Assembly (NCBI GenBank): GCA_002840785.1
Contig: PHCH01000036.1
Span: 1-50,795 of the forward strand
Direction: 5' to 3'
Source: Betaproteobacteria bacterium HGW-Betaproteobacteria-4
Lineage (GTDB): Bacteria; Pseudomonadota; Gammaproteobacteria; Burkholderiales; Rhodocyclaceae
DNA: 50,795 nt
Shown here piece after piece: positions 45,880 to 50,795 of this stretch. Below the pieces are notes generated by a model. It saw only the letters and a program-made list of their open reading frames with translations. It did not search any database and was not told where the DNA came from. The translations under genes were made by a program, and so were the position numbers. The stretch's first letter is position 1; every line of letters starts with the position of its first letter.

Positions 45880-46407
45880 GTGGCCGACTATCCAGCCGAA
45901 CTCGTCCGCAACCGCTTTCTGTTCGACGGCAGCCCGGTCACCATCCGCCCCATCCGCGCCGACGACAAGCCACTGGAACAGGATTTCATCCACCATCTTT
46001 CCGCCGATTCGCGCTACAAGCGCTTCATGTCCACGCTCAACGAACTGGCGCCCGGCAAGCTCAAATACCTGACCGAGATCGACTACGTCCGCCACCTGGC
46101 GCTGGTCGCCATCATCCAGCGCGACGGGCAGGATGTGGAGATCGGCGTCGCCCGCTACGTCGCCAACCCGAATGGCGAGGATTGCGAGTTCGCCATCGCC
46201 ATCGACGACGAATGGCAGGGCAGCGGCGTCGCCGGCATCCTCATGCTGACGCTGATCGACGCGGCCAAAGCACGCGGCATGAAAAAGATGGAAGCCTTCA
46301 TCCTTTCCTCGAACGACAAGATGATCAAATTCGCCCGTCAACTCGGCTTCGACGTCCGCCGCGACCCGGACGATCCGGGGATGATGCACGCACAGCGGGG
46401 GCTGTAA
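45880..46407 (+). CDS. GNAT acyltransferase resembling the Pat catalytic domain
   Basis: This 175-residue protein starts at GTG 45880. Its N-terminal segment VTIRPIRADDKPLEQDFIHH and SRYKRFMSTLNEL, and EIDYVRHLALVAI, resemble the GNAT domain of Pat, the enzyme that acetylates acyl-CoA synthetases. The acetyl-CoA-binding loop is EWQGSGVAGILM (Q/RxxGxG/A). It is free-standing, without Pat's ADP-forming synthetase domain. Its place after the synthetase and carrier genes suggests either control of the synthetase by lysine acylation or use of the carrier-bound acyl group. Confidence 0.88.
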   Translation: MADYPAELVRNRFLFDGSPVTIRPIRADDKPLEQDFIHHLSADSRYKRFMSTLNELAPGKLKYLTEIDYVRHLALVAIIQRDGQDVEIGVARYVANPNGEDCEFAIAIDDEWQGSGVAGILMLTLIDAAKARGMKKMEAFILSSNDKMIKFARQLGFDVRRDPDDPGMMHAQRGL

Positions 46408-46484
46408 AAATTGCGGACAACCGGTTTACCAAGGTCACCCCGAAGAAGCCGGTAAATTTGAGTTGTATTCAGGTCAAGAAAATG

Positions 46485-46512
46485 GACAAGGCCGGGTTTC
46501 CCCGGCCTTGTC
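46485..46512. terminator. Terminator hairpin between the GNAT and vWA genes
   Basis: GACAAGGCCGGG pairs perfectly with CCCGGCCTTGTC (12 bp) around TTTC. The genes on both sides converge here, so it can serve both; there is no long T-run on either side. Its central AAGGCCGGG-TTTC-CCCGGCCTT is identical to that of the hairpin at 47602-47629. A degenerate relative of the dispersed-repeat core (GCGGACAACCGG, 46413-46424) lies just behind the GNAT stop. Confidence 0.75.
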
Positions 46513-46602
46513 TCATACAGTGCCTCAAGAATGAGACACCGAGCAACACAGCATCATTCTGACAATATGGCCGATGTATCGGCCATGTCAGCCATCGATG
46601 CC

Positions 46603-47400
46603 TTAATAAATCGCTTTTCTGCGCAGTCCCGCGAGGCCGGCCAAAGCCAACCCAAGCAGAGCCAGCGAGCCTGGCTCCGGAACGCTGGAGCCTTGGCATT
46701 CAGGAGCTGTTGGATTTGCTGTGCAAAAATCAATGGTCTCTTTCAATTTGGCAGTTGCGAAAGCCTGAACAAAGGCGCCGACCACCGTTTGATCGGTTGT
46801 ATTCAAGCCATTCAAATCGAAAGTTTGCCCACCATGGTTACTGGCAAGGTCATCATAGGAAGCGACAGCGCCAGAACGAGTGATGGCATTGAAAAGCGCA
46901 TTGTTGGCAGTAAGCTGGGCATCTACCAAAGCTTCAGTCCAGGCGGTACCGCCGCCACGAGCAACCGTATCGCCATTGGAAGCCTCGTCAGTAAAAATCA
47001 TCAGATTCTTAACAGCGTTGGTCCGATAGTTCAGATTGGTGCCACCGAAGGCATTCAAGGAAAACGCCGTTGCGGTATAGCCAGGCTCAGTACCGCCATT
47101 GATCACCAGACCTAAGGCAGCAGAGGCAAAGTTCGTGGCATTTGTAAAATCAGTAAGAACGTGCGGCGCCACCGTACTGCTGCCATAACCAACTAGAGCA
47201 AAACGTACATCAAGCCCGCCACCTGCAAGAATGCTGGCAAATGTCCCAATGTTGTTGCGCAAATTGGTTTGAACATTCGACATGGATCCAGACTCATCAA
47301 CCATGAATACGATATCTGATTGAATAAGTGCGTGGCTTGCGGACGAAGCGCCCAACGCGGCGGTGAATACCACGCTTGCTACAAAACGATTCAATTTCAT
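46603..47400 (-). CDS. vWA-domain PEP-CTERM surface protein
   Basis: This 265-residue protein has a signal peptide (1-24, ending SHA), then a von Willebrand factor A domain with the metal-ion site VDESGS (Asp35, Ser37, Ser39), and a C-terminal sorting signal VPEPGSLALLGLALAGLAGL followed by RRK. PEP-CTERM proteins are cut and processed by an exosortase and exported to the surface, often with exopolysaccharide. vWA domains mediate adhesion. The exosortase itself is not in the window. Expression is probably sigma-54 dependent (see 47450-47465). Confidence 0.92.
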   Translation of the reverse strand: MKLNRFVASVVFTAALGASSASHALIQSDIVFMVDESGSMSNVQTNLRNNIGTFASILAGGGLDVRFALVGYGSSTVAPHVLTDFTNATNFASAALGLVINGGTEPGYTATAFSLNAFGGTNLNYRTNAVKNLMIFTDEASNGDTVARGGGTAWTEALVDAQLTANNALFNAITRSGAVASYDDLASNHGGQTFDLNGLNTTDQTVVGAFVQAFATAKLKETIDFCTANPTAPECQGSSVPEPGSLALLGLALAGLAGLRRKAIY

Positions 47401-47449
47401 GACAATCCCCTGTTAATTGATAACCAAACATGAAGCATGGTTCAAAATT

Positions 47450-47465
47450 AGCAAAATTTAGACCA
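47450..47465 (-). promoter_or_regulatory. Sigma-54 promoter of the vWA PEP-CTERM gene
   Basis: On the minus strand TGGTCTAAATTTTGCT has GG and GC exactly 10 bases apart and matches 10 of the 12 fixed positions of TGGYACRNNNNTTGCW. It would start transcription about 38 bases before the ATG at 47400, and AGGGGA lies before that ATG. PEP-CTERM genes are known to be driven by the PrsK/PrsR two-component pair with sigma-54. Confidence 0.65.
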
Positions 47466-47499
47466 ATCTAATTTTGTTTTTATTTTCAATGAACTAGGA

Positions 47500-47578
47500 T
47501 TTACAACCGACACCAGCTCATGACATGTGTAAATAAATCCGACACATGGACTCTGCAGTCAGGTTTTGATTTTTTACA
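47500..47578. promoter_or_regulatory. Candidate enhancer sites (TTTACA/TGTAAA) upstream of the sigma-54 promoter
   Basis: TTTACA at 47500-47505, TGTAAA at 47528-47533 and TTTACA at 47573-47578 lie 35-128 bp upstream of the promoter, the range used by sigma-54 activators. Two TGTCGG copies on the minus strand (rc at 47507-47512 and 47539-47544, read as CCGACA) accompany them. They may bind the PrsR-type activator; I cannot confirm the consensus from memory. Confidence 0.35.
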
Positions 47579-47601
47579 TCGAGAAAAGCGGGCACATAAA
47601 C

Positions 47602-47629
47602 AAGAAGGCCGGGTTTCCCCGGCCTTCTT
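47602..47629 (-). terminator. Terminator of ppsA
   Basis: AAGAAGGCCGGG pairs with CCCGGCCTTCTT (12 bp) around TTTC, 35 bp behind the ppsA stop, followed on the minus strand by GTTTATG. It shares its core with the hairpin at 46485-46512. Confidence 0.75.
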
Positions 47630-47665
47630 CATTTTTGCCTGTTTTTGACGGTTGACCGTAGCAAT
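47630..47665 (-). repeat. Dispersed repeat, copy 4 (behind ppsA)
   Basis: On the minus strand, five bases after the ppsA stop, CTACGGTCAACCGTCAAAAA carries the core at 47649-47659. Here the core is a perfect palindrome, ACGGT-CA-ACCGT. Like copies 1 and 2, it lies at the 3' end of a gene and reads in the gene's direction, between the stop codon and the terminator. Confidence 0.7.
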
Positions 47666-50040
47666 CAGCCCTTCTTGTGGCTGGCCAGCTGCGTCCAGGT
47701 ATCCACCACGGTATCCGGGTTCAGCGAGATGCTGCTGATGCCCTGATCCATGAGCCATTCGGCCAGATCGGGGTGGTCGGACGGGCCCTGGCCGCAGATG
47801 CCGATGTATTTGCCCATCTTGTTGGCAGCGGAGATGGCCATGGCGAGCAGCATCTTGACGGCCGGGTCGCGTTCGTCGAAGAGGTTGGCGACGAGGCCGG
47901 AGTCACGGTCGAGGCCGAGGGTGAGCTGGGTCAGGTCGTTGGAGCCGATGGAGAAGCCGTCGAAGATCTTGAGGAAATCTTCAGCCAACAGGGCGTTGGA
48001 CGGGATTTCGCACATCATGATCAGCTTGAGGTCGTTCTCGCCCTGCTTGAGGCCGTGTTCAGCCAGCAGATCGACGACGCCCTGACCTTCGCCGACGGTG
48101 CGGACGAATGGCACCATCAGTTGGACGTTGGTCAGGCCCATTTCTTCGCGGACCTTCTTCATGGCGCGGCATTCCATCTCGAAACAGTCGCGGAAGGACT
48201 GGGCGATGTAACGCGAGGCACCGCGGAAGCCGAGCATCGGATTTTCTTCTTCCGGCTCGTAGAGCTCGCCGCCGAGCAGCTTGCGGTACTCGTTGGACTT
48301 GAAGTCGGAGAGGCGGACGATGACCGGATTCGGCCAGAAGGCGGCGGCGATGGTGGACACGCCTTCAACCAGCTTCTCGACGAAGAATTCCTTCGGCGAA
48401 GCGTAGCCACGGGCGCGGCGCTTGATTTCGTCGCGCTTCGAAGCCGGCAGACGCTCGACGTCGAGGATGGCCTTCGGGTGGATGCCGATGACGTTGTTGA
48501 TGATGAACTCGACGCGGGCCAGACCGACGCCGGCGTTCGGCAGCTGGGCGAATTCGAAGGCCAGTTCCGGGTTGCCGACGTTCATCATGACCTTGACCGG
48601 GACGTCCGGCATGGCCGAGATGTCGCGCGTCGTGATTTCGAAGTCGAGGCTGCCGCGATAGACATGACCAGTATCGCCTTCCGTGCAGCTCGCTGTCACG
48701 ATTTCACCTTCGGTCAGCGTTTCGGTGGCGTCGCCACAGCCGACGATGGCCGGGATGCCCAGTTCGCGGGCGATGATGGCGGCGTGGCAGGTGCGGCCGC
48801 CACGGTTGGTGACGATGGCCGAAGCGCGCTTCATGACCGGTTCCCAGTTCGGGTCGGTCATGTCGGCGACGAGCACGTCACCCGGCTTGACCTGGTCCAT
48901 TTCCTTCGGATCCTTGACGATGCGGACCGGGCCGACACCGATCTTCTGGCCGATGGCGCGTCCTGAGGCGAGCACCTTGGAGAAGGACTTGAGCTTGAAC
49001 TTTTCAACCTTGCCGGCGCCAGCCTGCGACTGAACGGTTTCCGGACGGGCCTGCAGGATGTACAGCTTGCCGTCGATACCATCCTTGCCCCACTCGATGT
49101 CCATCGGGCGACCGTAGTGCTTTTCGATGATCATGGCGTAGCGGGCCAGCTCCATGACTTCTTCGTCATTGAGCGAGAACTGGTGACGCAGGGACTCCTC
49201 GACTTCCTCGGTGATCACCGACTTGCCGGCAACCTTCTCGGCCGAGAAAGTCATCTTGATCATCTTGGAACCGAGATTGCGGCGCACGACAGCCTTCTTG
49301 CCGGCAGCCAGCATCGGCTTGTGCACGTAGAACTCGTCGGGATTGACGGCGCCCTGGACGACGGTTTCGCCGAGGCCGTAGGAAGAAGTAACGAACACGG
49401 CATCACGGAAACCGGATTCGGTATCGAGCGTGAACATCACGCCGGCGGCGCCCTTGTCGGAGCGAACCATGCGCTGGATACCAGCCGACAGGGCGACGTC
49501 GGCATGGACGAAGCCCTTGTGAACGCGGTAGGAAATGGCGCGGTCGTTGTACAGCGAGGCGAACACTTCCTTGATGGCGTGCAGGATGTTTTCGAGGCCG
49601 ACGATGTTCAGGAAGGTTTCCTGCTGACCGGCGAAGGAAGCGTCCGGCAAGTCTTCGGCAGTGGCGGAGGAGCGCACGGCGAAGGACATGTCGGTGGTGG
49701 AATCGGCGACCAGGCGCTGGTATTGCTCGGTGATGGCGATGGTCAGGTCCATCGGGAACGGGGTGTCCATGATCCACTGGCGGATCTCGGCGCCGGCCTT
49801 GACCAGGGCGTTGACGTCGTCAACATCGAGGGCATCGAGCACGGCATTGATCTTGGCGTCGAGGCCGGATTGGGCCAGGAAATCGCGGTAAGCCTGCGCC
49901 GTGGTGGCAAAGCCGCCCGGCACGCGGACGCCGGTATCGGCCAGCTGGCTGATCATTTCGCCGAGCGAGGAATTCTTGCCACCGACCTGGTCGACGTCGG
50001 TCATTCGGAGTTTTTCGAAGGGGATTACCAAGGCTTCCAT
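47665..50040 (-). CDS. ppsA: Phosphoenolpyruvate synthase
   Basis: This 791-residue protein has an N-terminal ATP-grasp domain ([34 protein letters not shown]), a central swivelling domain with the phosphorylated histidine His419 in [15 protein letters not shown], and a C-terminal PEP/pyruvate-binding barrel ([46 protein letters not shown]). It makes PEP from pyruvate and ATP for gluconeogenesis, useful for growth on acetate, lactate or aromatic compounds. AAAGGA precedes the ATG. The usual PpsR regulator gene is not adjacent. Confidence 0.97.
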   Translation of the reverse strand: MEALVIPFEKLRMTDVDQVGGKNSSLGEMISQLADTGVRVPGGFATTAQAYRDFLAQSGLDAKINAVLDALDVDDVNALVKAGAEIRQWIMDTPFPMDLTIAITEQYQRLVADSTTDMSFAVRSSATAEDLPDASFAGQQETFLNIVGLENILHAIKEVFASLYNDRAISYRVHKGFVHADVALSAGIQRMVRSDKGAAGVMFTLDTESGFRDAVFVTSSYGLGETVVQGAVNPDEFYVHKPMLAAGKKAVVRRNLGSKMIKMTFSAEKVAGKSVITEEVEESLRHQFSLNDEEVMELARYAMIIEKHYGRPMDIEWGKDGIDGKLYILQARPETVQSQAGAGKVEKFKLKSFSKVLASGRAIGQKIGVGPVRIVKDPKEMDQVKPGDVLVADMTDPNWEPVMKRASAIVTNRGGRTCHAAIIARELGIPAIVGCGDATETLTEGEIVTASCTEGDTGHVYRGSLDFEITTRDISAMPDVPVKVMMNVGNPELAFEFAQLPNAGVGLARVEFIINNVIGIHPKAILDVERLPASKRDEIKRRARGYASPKEFFVEKLVEGVSTIAAAFWPNPVIVRLSDFKSNEYRKLLGGELYEPEEENPMLGFRGASRYIAQSFRDCFEMECRAMKKVREEMGLTNVQLMVPFVRTVGEGQGVVDLLAEHGLKQGENDLKLIMMCEIPSNALLAEDFLKIFDGFSIGSNDLTQLTLGLDRDSGLVANLFDERDPAVKMLLAMAISAANKMGKYIGICGQGPSDHPDLAEWLMDQGISSISLNPDTVVDTWTQLASHKKG

Positions 50041-50080
50041 TGCTGTGTCCTTTCGGGGTCGAATTTAAAAAAGTTGAAAA

Positions 50081-50795
50081 TCAGGAATTGGAGAAATCGG
50101 TGGAGAGTCGGCGTTCGGCCGTTTCCCGGCGCGCCACGGAACGCAGCGTCTGAGCCAGCGTTTCGCGGACAAAATCGATATGCGTTTCGGCCGCCGAACG
50201 CGCCGCCTGCGGCTTGCGCTCGCGGACGGCGGCGTGAATCGCGGCGTGCTGGCTCATGAGCAGACGGCTGGCGGCCGGCACGGTCTTCAACTCGCCGAGG
50301 TTGAGGCGGATGTTGTCGTGCATGAGGCGCAGCAGGGCCGCCGAGAGATGGCCGAGTAGGACATTGTGCGAGGCATCGCCGACCGCTTGATGAAAGGCGA
50401 TATCGGCCTCCGAACGCTGTTGCGTGTTGTCGCTTTCGAAAGCGGCCTGCAAGGTTTCGAAAGACTGGTCAAGGCGTTGCAAGTCGGCGTCAGTGGCACG
50501 CTCGGCGGCCCATTCGGCAGCCTGGCCTTCGAGCATGCGACGAAATTCAAGCATGTCTTCGCGCAGGTTCGGGTAGTTGCCCATCATGTCCTGCCAGGGG
50601 TCGAAGAACGACGACTCCAGGGCATCGGTCACATAGGTCCCGCCACCTTGCTTGCTTTGCACCAAACCTTTGGAGGCCAGTTTTTGAATGGCCTCGCGCA
50701 GCGACGGGCGCGACACGCCGAGCTCGGCTGCCAGCTCGCGCTCGGGCGGCAGGCGGTCACCGGCTTTCAGCGAACCTTCGAGGATGCGCCGCTCC
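50081..50795 (-). CDS. FadR-subfamily GntR regulator, start beyond window
   Basis: The frame is open to the right edge and shows the C-terminal part of a GntR winged helix: GDRLPPERELAAELGVSRPS, then LREAIQKLASKGLV. A long helical FCD effector domain follows (LEFRRMLEGQAAEWAAERAT; AFHQAVGDASHNVLLGHLSA). Such regulators respond to lactate, pyruvate, glycolate or other carboxylic acids. The gene lies 40 bp upstream of ppsA on the same strand, so it may regulate or be co-transcribed with it. The first 20-30 residues are outside the window. Confidence 0.9.
   Translation of the reverse strand, partial: ERRILEGSLKAGDRLPPERELAAELGVSRPSLREAIQKLASKGLVQSKQGGGTYVTDALESSFFDPWQDMMGNYPNLREDMLEFRRMLEGQAAEWAAERATDADLQRLDQSFETLQAAFESDNTQQRSEADIAFHQAVGDASHNVLLGHLSAALLRLMHDNIRLNLGELKTVPAASRLLMSQHAAIHAAVRERKPQAARSAAETHIDFVRETLAQTLRSVARRETAERRLSTDFSNS

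Noticed and set aside
47677-48966. Plus-strand frame of 429 codons opposite ppsA
   Set aside because: Antisense shadow of ppsA; no domain and no start signal.

Overview
The window looks like chromosome from a betaproteobacterium of the Rhodocyclales type (Dechloromonas/Azonexus-like). The backbone carries the usual thrS-infC-rpmI-rplT-pheS-pheT-ihfA-merR-tRNA-Pro block, a hpnCDE squalene cluster, pqqABCDE, a PEP-CTERM surface protein and ppsA, all GC-rich. This identification comes from gene order and protein sequence only; no database search was possible.

Bases 1-19,436 hold an almost unbroken plus-strand operon for an F-type type IV secretion (conjugation) apparatus. The order is OmpA-like, traA pilin, traL, traE, traK, traB, dsbC, traV, traC, trbI, an S26 peptidase, an unknown, traW, traU, trbC, traN, an unknown, traF, traH, traG. 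It reads as the transfer module of an integrative conjugative element. Relaxase, coupling protein and integrase are not in the window. Bases 19,441-25,095 are minus-strand, lower-GC cargo: a small membrane protein, a Fic protein, and a tight three-gene operon of a PD-(D/E)xK-like nuclease, a small middle protein and a Rad50/SMC-like ATPase with a CxxC hook. That operon matches the Lamassu / ABC-three-component anti-phage architecture. The element appears to end at tRNA-Pro(GGG) (25,396-25,472), next to two tandem TGTGGGGGGAA copies that resemble integrase arm sites.

Bases 25,396-32,784 are the translation operon, read leftward. Three features are abnormal. thrS lacks about the last 45 residues of its anticodon-binding domain. 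The tRNA-Val(GAC) in front of it has lost its 3' third. infC has no ATG and probably starts at ATA.

Bases 32,886-37,231 carry a small membrane peptide gene, slyX, a DHH phosphoesterase whose 3' end runs antisense through tRNA-Leu(TAG), and hpnC-hpnD-hpnE (squalene for hopanoids). Bases 37,298-41,724 hold a proline iminopeptidase and the pqqABCDE operon, including the 24-residue PqqA precursor.

Bases 41,725-46,407 are more accessory: two unrecognised minus-strand genes, then an operon of an AMP-forming acyl-CoA synthetase, a free-standing acyl carrier protein and a Pat-like GNAT acetyltransferase. Bases 46,603-50,795 contain a von Willebrand factor A / PEP-CTERM protein with a good sigma-54 promoter, phosphoenolpyruvate synthase, and a FadR/GntR regulator cut by the window edge.

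A dispersed repeat of about 40-60 bp, with core ACGGTCAACCG, occurs four times in the backbone, three of them just behind a stop codon. No CRISPR array, rRNA or complete transposon was seen.
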